A stretch of 64,000 nucleotides of DNA from Anaerolineae bacterium (GCA_022820665.1 JAJEFB010000041.1:62001-126000), one strand, 5' to 3'; counted from the first letter of the stretch, positions 44,124 to 53,222 are shown. Program-made: numbers and translations. The notes: generated by a model from the sequence alone, not told the origin.

Positions 44124-45008
44124 CTATCCCTTCACCGCGCCTTCGCTCAAGCCGCGCACCAGATATCGTTGGAAGACAAAAGCCACGATGACCGGCGGCA
44201 GCACCCCGATCGTCGTCGCCGCGGCCAGGGCATTCCAATTGACCTGATGCAAATTGCGAAAGGACATCAGCAGCGGCGGATAGGTCAGCGAATTAGTCAA
44301 CGTAAGCGCGAAGAAGAATTCGCTCCAGGCTTCCATGAAGGACATGACGCCGACAGCAATCAACCCCGGGACCGCCAAGGGCGCGACCACTATGCGGAAG
44401 GCTTGCCACCTCGTCGCCCCGTCGATCAGCGCCATCTCTTCGATATCGCGCGCCAGCGTATCGAAATACTCGCGCAGGATCCAAATGGTCAAAGGCAGGA
44501 TGAAAATCGTATAAGTGAAGATGAGCGCCCAGAGCGTGTTAATCAGTTTCAGCTTTCTCAAAATAATGAATAAGGGCACGATCAAGCTCAAAGCCGGCAG
44601 CACGCGCGTCATCAGAACGCCTAGGTAAACGAAGCGCGAAAAACGAAAATCAAAGCGGGAAAAGGCGTATGCCGCCATCCCGCCTATCAGCAGATTGAGC
44701 AATACGACAGATACCGAAACAAAAGTGCTGTTGAGTAAAGCAGGCATCATTCGCGAGAACTCGGTTGTCGTGCCATAGTCCCCGCGTTGGCCCGTCTTGC
44801 CGATGATGACCTCGCGGTAATTTTCTATCGTCGGCTCCTGTGGGATCCAATGCGGGGGCTTGACGCCGAGTTCGGGCGGATCCATGAAGCTGGTGATAAG
44901 CATATAATAGACCGGGAACCCCACCCAGAAGAGCAGGCAAAAAAAGGCGGCATAGGTCGCGCCCCTGCGCGCCGCAACCTGCCAGATAGTACCTGAAGTA
45001 GCGCTCAT
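44124..45008 (-). CDS. Sugar ABC importer permease (MalG-like), copy A
   Basis: 294 aa CUT1 permease, probably the original partner of the MalF-like subunit at 45018. N-terminus MSATSGTIWQVAARRG, then the same six-helix body as copy B. EAA loop EEMALIDGATRWQAFRIVVAP. It is 9 bases from the MalF-like gene and 5 bases from copy B. With MalF and the TAT-exported binding protein it forms a disaccharide or oligosaccharide importer. No ATPase gene is in the operon, so a shared MsmK-type ATPase is expected elsewhere. Confidence 0.9.
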   Translation of the reverse strand: MSATSGTIWQVAARRGATYAAFFCLLFWVGFPVYYMLITSFMDPPELGVKPPHWIPQEPTIENYREVIIGKTGQRGDYGTTTEFSRMMPALLNSTFVSVSVVLLNLLIGGMAAYAFSRFDFRFSRFVYLGVLMTRVLPALSLIVPLFIILRKLKLINTLWALIFTYTIFILPLTIWILREYFDTLARDIEEMALIDGATRWQAFRIVVAPLAVPGLIAVGVMSFMEAWSEFFFALTLTNSLTYPPLLMSFRNLHQVNWNALAAATTIGVLPPVIVAFVFQRYLVRGLSEGAVKG

Positions 45009-45017
45009 CGCATTGGC

Positions 45018-45941
45018 CTAGCTGTAGGTCGACTGCGACCGATAAGTCAAGCGAACGAAGATCAAGCCGACGCCCATGGTGATCAAGCCCAGCACGTTCG
45101 AGACCGCCGCGCCCATGCCCAGATCAAAGTTGATGAATGAATAGCGATAGAGCAGCACCGAGATCAGCATGGTGGCATCCCCGGGTCCGCCTTGCGTCAT
45201 CACCCAGACGGCGTCGAATTGCAAGAAACCCAGGACGATGTTGTAGAGCAGCACGATGGTCAGCGTCGGGCGAATCCAGGCAATGGTGATAAAACGGAAG
45301 CGCGCGCGCATGCCCGCCCCGTCCACCTTGGCCGCATCGTAGAGATCTTCGGGGATGGTCTGCAGCGCCGCCAGCAACAAGATGGCGCTGAACGAGGTCT
45401 GTCGCCAGGCCGAAGCCATCGCGGTGAAAAACAGCGCCCAGTTTTCGTCCGCCATGAAAGGTATGTACTTTTCGATCAAACCCAAGCTGTAGAGCAATCC
45501 GTTCAGCGCGCCGAACTGCGAATGGACAACCCAATTCCAGAGCAAGCCAATAACAATCCAGGGCAGCGCCCAGGGCAAGATCAGCAAAGTGCGGCCAATG
45601 CCGCGGCCCACAAACTCTTCCACCAGCAGCAGGGCAAAGAATAAGCCCATCAGGGTCGGCACGACGACTACGATCGCCGCGAACTTTAGATTGATTTCCA
45701 CCGCCTTCCAGAACAGACGGCTGCTGAACAACTCAACGTAGTTGTCGAAGCCGATAAAGGTCGTGCGATCCCTGATTAGATCGATATTGGAAAAGCTGTA
45801 GTAGATGGTGGTGACCAAAGGGCTGAGGATGACCACGACAATCGTGATGATGGCGGGCGCCAGCAAGACATAGGGGATCCATTTGCGATCCCAGTGCTTG
45901 CGCTCTTGAGCGCTTGTCTTTCTCGCTTGTACTGCTGCCAT
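45018..45941 (-). CDS. Sugar ABC importer permease (MalF-like)
   Basis: 307 aa, six membrane helices. EAA loop LYDAAKVDGAGMRARFRFIT. N-terminal cytoplasmic tail of about 20 charged residues. No strong Shine-Dalgarno before the ATG at 45941. It follows the binding-protein gene across a 128-base gap with a strong hairpin. Confidence 0.9.
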   Translation of the reverse strand: MAAVQARKTSAQERKHWDRKWIPYVLLAPAIITIVVVILSPLVTTIYYSFSNIDLIRDRTTFIGFDNYVELFSSRLFWKAVEINLKFAAIVVVVPTLMGLFFALLLVEEFVGRGIGRTLLILPWALPWIVIGLLWNWVVHSQFGALNGLLYSLGLIEKYIPFMADENWALFFTAMASAWRQTSFSAILLLAALQTIPEDLYDAAKVDGAGMRARFRFITIAWIRPTLTIVLLYNIVLGFLQFDAVWVMTQGGPGDATMLISVLLYRYSFINFDLGMGAAVSNVLGLITMGVGLIFVRLTYRSQSTYS

Positions 45942-45989
45942 GAGTATAGACCTGCTAGGCGACAGGCGTCGCTACGTCGCGGAATAAGC

Positions 45990-46026
45990 GCGTACAGCTT
46001 GGGAACTGCCTTCCCAAGCTGTACGC
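45990..46026 (-). terminator. Hairpin between binding-protein and permease genes
   Basis: A perfect 16-base stem (GCGTACAGCTTGGGAA and its complement) with a 5-base loop. On the minus strand it is followed by TTATTCC. It lies 43 bases after the binding-protein stop and probably acts as an attenuator or mRNA stabiliser. Confidence 0.7.
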
Positions 46027-46069
46027 CTCACAATCGTGCTAATACCTCTGTCGCGGAACCAATGACAAG

Positions 46070-47374
46070 CTACGAGTACTGCTCCCGCAGATCCACCACC
46101 TTGTCCGCCAGGCTGGTGACGGCGTCCGCCGGCGCCAGATTGCCCTGGAGCATGCGCTGGATTTCGTCGCCGACATGGGTCTGGAATTCGCTGTACCAAG
46201 GCTGATTGCGCGCCTGGACCACATCGGAGTTGTTGGCGAACATATCCTTGATCTGCTCGAAGTCGTAGTAGTCGCCGTAGTTGGCTTGCACTTCCGGATC
46301 GTCATAGAAATCGGGATACGGCGCGCCCAGAGCAGCGGCGGCGGCCCAGGACTTGTGCACCGAACGTTCGCCGTTGGCGTCCTTCCAGGTATAGAACTTG
46401 ACCAGATCCCAGGACCTGTCGACATTGGGACCATCGGACATTTGAACGACCTCGCCCATCTGGAAGGTCTTGCCGTCCGAACCGGGCATGCGTCCCGCGA
46501 TACGCAAGCGGTCCACTTCCGGTCCGCCACCGCTGTTCATCAGCTTGAGGAAGTAGTGATGCAAAACATAAAAGGCCGCGGTGCCGTTTTGCATGGCGGT
46601 CATCTGTTCGCCAGGCTGGTCAGTCAACTGGGTCGGCGAAGTCATGCCATCCTGGAACATCGCTTGCCACCATTCAAACACATCCGCCGTCCTGGAATCA
46701 TCGGCGAAGCTTGGTTCGCCTTCGGGCGAGAAGGGCGTGATGCCTTCCGACAACAGATAGACCTGCAAGTATTCCTCGCAGAATTCCTTGATCCAGTAAG
46801 CCAGATAAGGCGCTTCTACCCCGTCTTCCTTCAGCTTTGCGCATTGGTCATAAAGGTCCTGCTTGGTCTGTGGCGGCGCGTCGAAGCCAGATTCGCTGAG
46901 CAGGCGCTCGTTGTAATGCAGCACGTGCACCGCGCTGAAGTAGGGCATGCTGATCAACTGGCCATCCGGCGTGGTGTAGGAGGGCACGGAACTAGCGAAC
47001 ATCTCTCCCATGACCGCGTCGGCATCGGGTAGGTCGTCCATGCGCCGCGCCCAACCGGCGTTGAAAAAGCGCGTCGAGTTGTATTTGAAGTTGTAATAGA
47101 CGTCCATGTGCACGCCACCGAGGATCTTGGTCTGGAGACCGGTGGAATATCCGACATTGGGGATGATATGGAGGTCAACCGGCGTGCCGGATTGCGCCGT
47201 GTAGTTGTCGAGATGCTGGCGGATGGTATCGGGCTGGAAATCCCAGCCATAGAACTGAAGCGCATCGCCCTGCCCCAGTACGCTGCTCGCCGATACGCCG
47301 CCCAGAGCCAGGGACGCAAGTCCCGCCCCGGTCGTCTGTAAGAACTGCCTTCTGGAAAGCCGTCTCTTGTTCAT
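46070..47374 (-). CDS. Sugar ABC importer binding protein, family 1, TAT-exported
   Basis: 434 aa. The N-terminus MNKRRLSRRQFLQTTGAG is a twin-arginine signal (SRRQFLQ), unlike the Sec signals of the other binding proteins here, so this one is folded before export. The body is a family-1 extracellular solute-binding protein, with a MPYFSAVHVLHYN hinge segment and C-terminal DEIQRMLQGNLAPADAVTSLADKV. The start is the ATG at 47374; the frame runs upstream without similarity. The ligand is unknown, probably an oligosaccharide or glycoside. First gene of the long minus-strand operon. Confidence 0.88.
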   Translation of the reverse strand: MNKRRLSRRQFLQTTGAGLASLALGGVSASSVLGQGDALQFYGWDFQPDTIRQHLDNYTAQSGTPVDLHIIPNVGYSTGLQTKILGGVHMDVYYNFKYNSTRFFNAGWARRMDDLPDADAVMGEMFASSVPSYTTPDGQLISMPYFSAVHVLHYNERLLSESGFDAPPQTKQDLYDQCAKLKEDGVEAPYLAYWIKEFCEEYLQVYLLSEGITPFSPEGEPSFADDSRTADVFEWWQAMFQDGMTSPTQLTDQPGEQMTAMQNGTAAFYVLHHYFLKLMNSGGGPEVDRLRIAGRMPGSDGKTFQMGEVVQMSDGPNVDRSWDLVKFYTWKDANGERSVHKSWAAAAALGAPYPDFYDDPEVQANYGDYYDFEQIKDMFANNSDVVQARNQPWYSEFQTHVGDEIQRMLQGNLAPADAVTSLADKVVDLREQYS

Positions 47375-47452
47375 TTTCCTGTAATGCTCCTTTTTTGGGC
47401 TAACCGACATAAATGAGCGACGCCGCATCAATCAAAGCGATGCCGCGCTGCT

Positions 47453-47464
47453 GCTAGCGCTAGT
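47453..47464 (-). promoter_or_regulatory. Palindrome with central CG, possible LacI-type operator
   Basis: GCTAGCGCTAGT, inner CTAGCGCTAG perfect, 79 bases upstream of the binding-protein ATG. The form fits LacI-family sites. No regulator gene is adjacent. Confidence 0.35.
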
Positions 47465-47657
47465 CAAGATTGAAAACAAAAAACAATCTGCGCATGCCCA
47501 AAATATAGCACTTTAGGAACGACACTACAAATTTTCGTCGGATACCGTCACACATGTTGAGGACATGACAGGTTGATACGATTGGATATGAACGTAACAG
47601 GTCAGCCGCCACAAGTATGTTTTATGGTGAAAATCGTAAGACTTCTCTGGTAGTCTG

Positions 47658-47754
47658 TCTGCGGTGAACAAGACGGACGCAAATAGACACCCGACAGCAA
47701 GAAAATGGCGCCATTTAGCGCTCCAAGCCACACAATACGGACAAGCCTTGTAAG
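47658..47754. repeat. Partial copy of the 180-base element family (internal and right end)
   Basis: GCGGTGAACAAGACGGACGC, CCGACAGCAAGAAAATG, CACACAATACGGACAAGC and CTTGTAAGG match 31550-31729 and 33728-33797. The left inverted terminus is missing. Confidence 0.55.
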
Positions 47755-47992
47755 GGCCACCGGCGGTCAGTGTCTACGCGGCCTATCAGGTCGCCCGAAA
47801 ATCACCGACATAATTTCAGGATTTGCGGTGATATCACGTCTGATGTAAAGCTGTCCGCTCCTCAGCCCTTTGTGGGAGAGGGGACCGGGGGTGAGTGCTT
47901 GGAAAAGCGGCATCTCCCAATTCTTATTACTTACTTGGAACTACTTCTGCTTCTGCCTTGTCTTGATCCCTCCGCCAACCATCGACGCGCGG

Positions 47993-49003
47993 TCAATACA
48001 TCGCCGGGCGCTCCATGCCGATGACCCGCTCCGGCTGGCTCGACTCACTTGACTTGATGCAAGCCTCAGCCACGGCGAGGGACATATAGCCGTCCCAGGC
48101 TGAAGGACCTGCCGCTCCTCCCCTCATAACCGAGCCGATCCAGGCCGCCAGTTCCTCCACATAAGCGTCATAGAAGCGCTCGGGCCAGTCGGGACTGATC
48201 GCTTGAGACCGCGTACTGCCCTGCCGCAATATCGGGCTGTGATTGCTGCTGGTCCCCGCCGTGCCCCTTTCGCCGGTGATCTCGACCTCTACTTCATAAC
48301 CGTAACCGGAGTCGCCGCTCCATTCCAGCGTTCCGATAGCGCCGCCATCGAAGCTGATGTGAATAATCGCGTAGCGGGCGGACCGCGCGTCTTTCGGGTT
48401 CGCCGGAACCCAGCGCGCAAACACTTCGGCGATTTCCGCGCCCATCATGAATCGCGCCGAATGAATGTCGTGAATGAGTGAATTGACGATTGCGGTATCA
48501 ATTGATGCATATTCAGACCGGAAGGGATTCATATGTATGCCCCGAAAGCGCAGCGCGCGGCCAATTTCGCCGCTTCCTAACAGATCAACCAGCGCCCTGT
48601 GGGCGCGATCATATTCGCGCATGAAGCCGACCTGCACCAGCCGGCGACCCGCCCCCATCTCGGCACGGAGGATACACTCGGCATCGGCCCGTGCCGTCGC
48701 CATCGGTTTCTCGCAAAGCACCGGCTTGCCAGCGGCGATGCAAGCCAGCGCCCCCTCCGCGTGGAAGGCGTCCGGACTGGCGATCAGGACAGCGTCGACA
48801 TCCGCGGCTTTGATGAGCGCTTCCGCGTCAGAATAGACGCGCGCGCCGTCACAATCCGCCGCTACCGCCGCAGCGCGATCCTGGTCAACGTCCATCACCG
48901 CCACGACCCGGGCGCCATTGATACGGCTCGACAAGATCCCGGCGTGCAAACTGCCAATCATACCTGTCCCGATGACGCCAACGTTAACAATCCCTCTATT
49001 CAT
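47993..49003 (-). CDS. Gfo/Idh/MocA-family oxidoreductase (inositol-dehydrogenase-like)
   Basis: 336 aa. Rossmann VGVIGTGMIGSLH, catalytic EKPM, and the barrel segment NSLIHDIHSARFMMG, similar to the Asp/His catalytic pair of myo-inositol 2-dehydrogenases. The start is the ATG at 49003 (GGAG 7 bases upstream). It is separated by 618 bases from the minus-strand sugar operon and divergent from the importer at 49441. The substrate is unknown; inositol or a related polyol is a reasonable guess. Confidence 0.87.
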   Translation of the reverse strand: MNRGIVNVGVIGTGMIGSLHAGILSSRINGARVVAVMDVDQDRAAAVAADCDGARVYSDAEALIKAADVDAVLIASPDAFHAEGALACIAAGKPVLCEKPMATARADAECILRAEMGAGRRLVQVGFMREYDRAHRALVDLLGSGEIGRALRFRGIHMNPFRSEYASIDTAIVNSLIHDIHSARFMMGAEIAEVFARWVPANPKDARSARYAIIHISFDGGAIGTLEWSGDSGYGYEVEVEITGERGTAGTSSNHSPILRQGSTRSQAISPDWPERFYDAYVEELAAWIGSVMRGGAAGPSAWDGYMSLAVAEACIKSSESSQPERVIGMERPAMY

Positions 49004-49440
49004 TCGGATGCTCCAATACGCCGCGCTCTTATCTCTGCGCCGCTCGCCTGTTTGCTTCGAGAAGTTTATCCACTTTGCCCGAATCCGCAAAAAAATGTGC
49101 GGGCGAGCCGGTGGCTCGCCCCTCAGTGTTCTCGGTGGGTAAAATCTCTCCGTGCCTCTGTGGCCAACGAAATATCTTTGTGCGCTTTGTGTCTTTGCGG
49201 TGAAAGCAATCTCTTGGTGTCGACGGGCTGTGTCTACGCGCCGCTCGGTGGTTAAGGTTTTTGTTTAACCGAAAAGGATACACTACCCCACCCACTACCA
49301 CGAGAGTTGCCTATCAATAACTGAAACGTTACAATCTCTCTGCTGAATCGCGATGAGCCAGGTCCCAAAATCAGGTGCCGAGTTGTCCGATTAATTGACG
49401 CAAGTTCACATTAATTTTCTAGAATCCAGGAGGATGTACC
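49004..49440. other. 437-base intergenic region with repeat debris
   Basis: No gene. 49103-49125 is a GGGCGAGCC / GGCTCGCCC palindrome. 49130-49300 resembles 21240-21376 (GTCTACGCG.C, CTCGGTGGTTAAG, AACCGAAAAGGAT). The last 60 bases before 49441 should hold the promoter of the plus-strand importer, but no clear hexamers are at proper distance. Confidence 0.5.
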
Positions 49441-50724
49441 GTGTTACTACGTAAATTGCTGCTTGTAACAATGCTGCTTGGCATATTCGCAATTCTGCTA
49501 GCGCCGGCGAGCGCCCAGGATGAGCCAACAACCATCACCTGGTTGACCCTGGGTTGGCCAACTGAAGCGATCATCGAAGAGTTCGAGGCGCGCAATCCCG
49601 ATGTATCGGTCGAAGCGGAGCAAGTCGGCTTTAACGATCTCTTCGCCCAGATCCAGGTTCGCTTGGGCGCCGGGTCGGAAGTGCCTGACGTCATTTCGGT
49701 CGACGTCCCGCTGGTATCCGGCTACGCCTTCCGCAACTGGCTGCTGCCGCTGGACCCGGTATTCACCGGCGACGAGGTCGAAGACTGGCTGCCCGCAGCC
49801 ATTGATGCCGGTTCCTATGAGGGCACGCTTTATGCCGCGCCCGTCAGCACCTCGACGCAACTGCTCTTTTACAACAAGGGTTGTTTCGATCGCGCCGGCT
49901 TGATGCCGCCGGGCGCGGATGATCGTCTGACTTGGGAAGAGATCGCGGAAATCGCGCAACAGATGACCTTTGACGACGATGGCGACGGCACGCCTGATGT
50001 TTGGGGATTTATCTGGGAGCAAATGGTGCGCATCTACCAGTTGCAGGCATTGCCGGAATCGCTTGGGGGATCCGCGATTGGCGACGACGGTATGACGGTG
50101 GACGGCGTGATCAACTCGCCCGAGTGGATCGAAGCCTACACCTACTACTACAACATGTTCAACGTTTGGAACGCGGCGCCGCAAGGCGAGGAATTCTGGC
50201 CCGCCGATATCTTCGAAACCGGTAATATCTGCATGTTCGTCGGCGGTCCCTGGAACATCCCGCGCTTCGCGAACAATGCCGATCTCGATATCGAATGGGG
50301 CGTTTCCCGGCATCCCTACTTCGCGGACGGCGTACCGGCGACGCCCACCGGCAGTTGGCATATCGGCGTGAACGCCAACACCGAAAATGTCGATGCGGCG
50401 ACGCGCTTCGTCCACTTTATCTCAACCGGCGAAGGCGCGGAAATCTGGTGGCGGCGCGGCAGTGGCGACTTCCCGGCTCAACAATCGGTGCTCGCGCTCT
50501 TCGCGACCGAAGAAGAGTTTGACGCGCTGCCCATGTCCTACATGCGTACGGCGGCAGACGAAGCGACGGTCAATCCAAGGCCCCGCGCCGTGACTGTCGG
50601 CTTCCTGGAATACGAGCAGATCTTGCAGAATATCTTCCAGGATATCCGCAATGGCGCCGATGTCGAGGAATCGCTGAACCTGGCTGTTCAGCGCATTGAC
50701 AGTGAAATGGCGAAATATCGCTAG
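49441..50724 (+). CDS. Sugar ABC importer binding protein, family 1
   Basis: 427 aa. Sec signal peptide (about 1-26, ending PASA) without lipobox Cys. Family-1 hallmarks: VPDVISVDVPLVSGYA, GLMPPGADDRLTWEEIAEIA and GDGTPDVWGF. GTG start with AGGAGG 7 bases upstream; a nearby ATG (49433) is out of frame. It is followed by a strong terminator-like hairpin, then two permeases. The nanE/ROK kinase cluster downstream suggests an amino sugar, but this is inference. Confidence 0.9.
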   Translation: MLLRKLLLVTMLLGIFAILLAPASAQDEPTTITWLTLGWPTEAIIEEFEARNPDVSVEAEQVGFNDLFAQIQVRLGAGSEVPDVISVDVPLVSGYAFRNWLLPLDPVFTGDEVEDWLPAAIDAGSYEGTLYAAPVSTSTQLLFYNKGCFDRAGLMPPGADDRLTWEEIAEIAQQMTFDDDGDGTPDVWGFIWEQMVRIYQLQALPESLGGSAIGDDGMTVDGVINSPEWIEAYTYYYNMFNVWNAAPQGEEFWPADIFETGNICMFVGGPWNIPRFANNADLDIEWGVSRHPYFADGVPATPTGSWHIGVNANTENVDAATRFVHFISTGEGAEIWWRRGSGDFPAQQSVLALFATEEEFDALPMSYMRTAADEATVNPRPRAVTVGFLEYEQILQNIFQDIRNGADVEESLNLAVQRIDSEMAKYR

Positions 50725-50731
50725 AACCCGA

Positions 50732-50766
50732 GCGAGAGCCGGGGCCGGCCCCGGCTCTCGCTTTTC
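50732..50766 (+). terminator. Rho-independent-type hairpin after the binding-protein gene
   Basis: A perfect 15-base palindromic stem (GCGAGAGCCGGGGCC and its complement, no loop bases unpaired except at the turn), followed by TTTTCATTT. It lies 8 bases after the stop. Partial termination here would set the binding protein above the permeases. Confidence 0.85.
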
Positions 50767-50843
50767 ATTTGATCGGGGGCAGCTACAGCGCTGCTCCGCA
50801 CAATCCTTTGATCCATTCGAAGTCCAAATTGCGCCGGAAGTGA

Positions 50844-51710
50844 ATGATGCGAGCGCGACAGCAAATCATTCCCTATCTGTTCCTCTTGCCTGCGCTGCTT
50901 TTGCTCGTCGTCTTCAATTTGATGCCCACGATCGCCACGCTTTTCGAAAGCATGTTTGTGATATCGCTGCGCAGCGGAGAGCGCGTTTTTGCCGGATTCG
51001 CTAATTACAACCGCATCTTTAACGATCCCATCTTCTGGAAATCCTTCCAGGTTACCGTTGTCTTCAGCTTATTGGTCAACCCGATTCAGATTGCCCTGGC
51101 TCTGGGACTGGCTGTGTTGATCAACCAGCGCGCGCCTGGCATCGGCATTTTCAGAAGCATCTATTTGCTGCCCATCGCCGTTTCGCTCAACGTCACCGCC
51201 ATTGTCTGGGGGCTGATGCTGGACCAGAACTCGGGCATGATTAACGGGATCCTGCTGCAATTAGGCATCCCGCGGCAACCATTCCTGCATTCGGTAGATC
51301 AAGCGCTTTGGTCCATTATCGTGATCGCTTCCTGGATCGGCGTGCCCCTATGGAGCCTGTTCATCCTGGCGGGATTGCAGAACATCCCGCCGCCCGTTCT
51401 GGAAGCGGCCAAGATCGACGGCGCTAACGCCTGGCAATCATTCACCAAGATTACCTTGCCGCTTCTGCGTCGTGTGCTGGCTTTTGTACTGGTCGCCGAT
51501 ACCGTCGCCAATTTCTTGATGTTTGCGCCGATCTTACTGCTCACCTCCGGCGGTCCGCGGCTATCAACCAATCTGATTATGTACGAGACCTATCGGCGCG
51601 GCTTTCTTTACGGCGATCTGGGCGCATCCGCCGCCATGCTATCAGTCATGCTGGTTATCGTATTCATCATCGTGGGGATCGAACTCTACGCGCTTCGAGG
51701 CAGGGACTAG
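50844..51710 (+). CDS. Sugar ABC importer permease (MalF/UgpA-like)
   Basis: 288 aa, six membrane helices. EAA loop VLEAAKIDGANAWQSFTKIT. Start ATG 50844 (or the next codon, also ATG), with GGAAG upstream. It follows the binding protein after a 119-base gap with a terminator-like hairpin and pairs with the next permease. No ATPase gene is in the operon. Confidence 0.9.
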   Translation: MMRARQQIIPYLFLLPALLLLVVFNLMPTIATLFESMFVISLRSGERVFAGFANYNRIFNDPIFWKSFQVTVVFSLLVNPIQIALALGLAVLINQRAPGIGIFRSIYLLPIAVSLNVTAIVWGLMLDQNSGMINGILLQLGIPRQPFLHSVDQALWSIIVIASWIGVPLWSLFILAGLQNIPPPVLEAAKIDGANAWQSFTKITLPLLRRVLAFVLVADTVANFLMFAPILLLTSGGPRLSTNLIMYETYRRGFLYGDLGASAAMLSVMLVIVFIIVGIELYALRGRD

Positions 51711-51730
51711 AGGCGAAGGCTGGTTCAACC

Positions 51731-52621
51731 ATGTCCAATCGCGCCAGTAGGTCAGCAGCATCCGCAGCGGCAATGAACAGCAAGCCCCTGCGCTCTCATG
51801 CGCAGCCGCTTGTCGTCTATGCCTTGCTTCTTCTCGGCGTTGTCATTGTCATTGTGCCCTTGATGTGGGCGGCGGCCGCTTCCTTCACGCCCAATCACAA
51901 AGTATTCGAATACGCCTATCCCTTCTCCTGGCGCGCGCTCTTCCCGGTCGACTTCACGCTGGAAGCCTATGACAACTTGTTCGACCGCGGATTCGGAAGA
52001 GCGGTGGGCAATACTTTCTTCCTCGCCATCGCCACCGTCATTATCGGCGGCGCGGTTAACGCCCTGGCCGGTTTCGCCTTTGGGCGCTTTGAATTCCGCG
52101 GCAAGAACGCGCTCTTCCTGACTATTGTCATGCTCACTTTTATGGTGCCCGTCGATCTAACCGCCATTCCCCGTTACATCCTGGTCAATAGCTTCGGCTG
52201 GATCAATACCTGGCAGGGTTTGCTCATACCCGGTCTGGCGAACAGTCTGGTGATCTTCCTTTTTCGTCAGTTCTTCGCCGAGATACCGCAAGAGCTAATC
52301 GATGCCGCGCGCGTGGACGGGGCTACCTGGCTGCGCGTGCTCGTCAGCATCATCTTGCCAATCTCCAAGCCGGTTCTGGTCGCCGCCGCTCTGCTGATGT
52401 TCATCAGCCAGTGGAATGCCTTCTTCTGGCCCCTGCTGATCGCGCCTACCAAAGAGATGCGCGTGGTGCAGGTCGAGATATCGCTGGCGATCGGACAATA
52501 CGGAACGGTGTGGAATGAACTCCTGGCTGGCTCTATGATCGCCGCCATCGTACCGATTCTGCTAGTGATCCCCTTCCAGCGCTATTATGTCCAAGCCATC
52601 ACCGGCACCGGCCTGGAATGA
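51731..52621 (+). CDS. Sugar ABC importer permease (MalG/UgpE-like)
   Basis: 296 aa, six helices. EAA loop LIDAARVDGATWLRVLVSIILP, C-terminal PFQRYYVQAITGTGLE. An alternative start 14 codons in (ATG 51773) is possible because the first 14 residues are Ser/Ala-rich without family match. It is 20 bases after permease 1, convergent with the lipoprotein gene. Confidence 0.9.
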   Translation: MSNRASRSAASAAAMNSKPLRSHAQPLVVYALLLLGVVIVIVPLMWAAAASFTPNHKVFEYAYPFSWRALFPVDFTLEAYDNLFDRGFGRAVGNTFFLAIATVIIGGAVNALAGFAFGRFEFRGKNALFLTIVMLTFMVPVDLTAIPRYILVNSFGWINTWQGLLIPGLANSLVIFLFRQFFAEIPQELIDAARVDGATWLRVLVSIILPISKPVLVAAALLMFISQWNAFFWPLLIAPTKEMRVVQVEISLAIGQYGTVWNELLAGSMIAAIVPILLVIPFQRYYVQAITGTGLE

Positions 52622-52713
52622 AGTCTCGATGTGATCGTCTCAAAAGACATTTTCCGCTGCAATGAGAAGACAAAGGTTTCAGCGTTCCCGCAGCACAAGA
52701 CAAATCGAGCGCG

Positions 52714-53151
52714 TCACGCACCGGCAAAGACCAACTGGATTGGACAATCCAGCGACTCTCCACCATCTTCCGTGATAGACTCGCTGCCTGTGAATGTGCC
52801 GTCATCTCTAAGGCTTAGCGCATACGCGATCGTGTAAATGACATCGCGGCCATCCGCGGGCATCGGCGCGATGAAATCGGCGCTCCCTTCAAAGATGCCC
52901 TCGGTGTTACGACGCAAGCGAAAGTCGTCGAAGACCAATTCGGCATCGTCCAGATGGCTGATGTTTATCGGCTCAGACTCGCGCCCGGCGCAGCCACCGG
53001 TGTATTCGAGCGCCCAGGAGCCAGCCCGCGGCCTTTGCGGATTCGATTCGGGCGCAGCCGCCATCGTGCCGCAGCCAGCCAACAGCGTAAATGCCATCAG
53101 TATGTTCGCTATCGAGATTATCCGCGAAATTAGGCGCCTATACAAAGTCAT
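52714..53151 (-). CDS. Small putative lipoprotein
   Basis: 145 aa. Lipobox LLAGC (LMAFTLLAGCGTM) after a hydrophobic segment indicates export and lipid attachment. The mature part (about 115 residues) is acidic and has two more Cys (GGCAG, LDCPI). No known domain recognised. The ATG at 53151 and an upstream GTG (53160) are both possible starts. It lies alone between a plus-strand importer and the minus-strand oxidoreductase cluster, separated from the latter by a dispersed repeat. Confidence 0.65.
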   Translation of the reverse strand: MTLYRRLISRIISIANILMAFTLLAGCGTMAAAPESNPQRPRAGSWALEYTGGCAGRESEPINISHLDDAELVFDDFRLRRNTEGIFEGSADFIAPMPADGRDVIYTIAYALSLRDDGTFTGSESITEDGGESLDCPIQLVFAGA

Positions 53152-53178
53152 AGTTCGCACTCTAATGCGGACTGAGTT

Positions 53179-53221
53179 CCCCTTCCCTCCTTGTGGGGGA
53201 AGGGGTTAGGGGATGGGGGAT
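53179..53221 (-). repeat. Dispersed CCCCTTCCC...GGGAAGGGG repeat
   Basis: Arms CCCCTTCCC (53179-53187) and GGGAAGGGG (53197-53205), 9-base loop, then TTAGGGGATGGGGG. Directly after the stop of the minus-strand oxidoreductase, where it can serve as terminator. Confidence 0.6.
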
Positions 53222-53222
53222 G

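Larger units (their letters stand above)
47375..47992. other. 618-base intergenic region with repeats and a possible operator
   Basis: No gene. It holds the palindrome at 47453-47464, a partial 180-base-family element (47658-47754), the dispersed GGCGGTCAGTGTCTACGCGG motif at 47763-47782 and a degenerate GGGAGAGGGGACCGGGGG repeat at 47873-47890. The rest shows nothing recognisable. Confidence 0.6.

Noticed and set aside
49395..49423. Promoter TTGACG/TCTAGA upstream of the 49441 gene
   Set aside because: A start site from it would fall within the ribosome-binding site, leaving no usable leader.
49433..49435. ATG as start of the sugar-binding protein
   Set aside because: Out of frame with the signal peptide and inside the Shine-Dalgarno spacing; GTG at 49441 fits.
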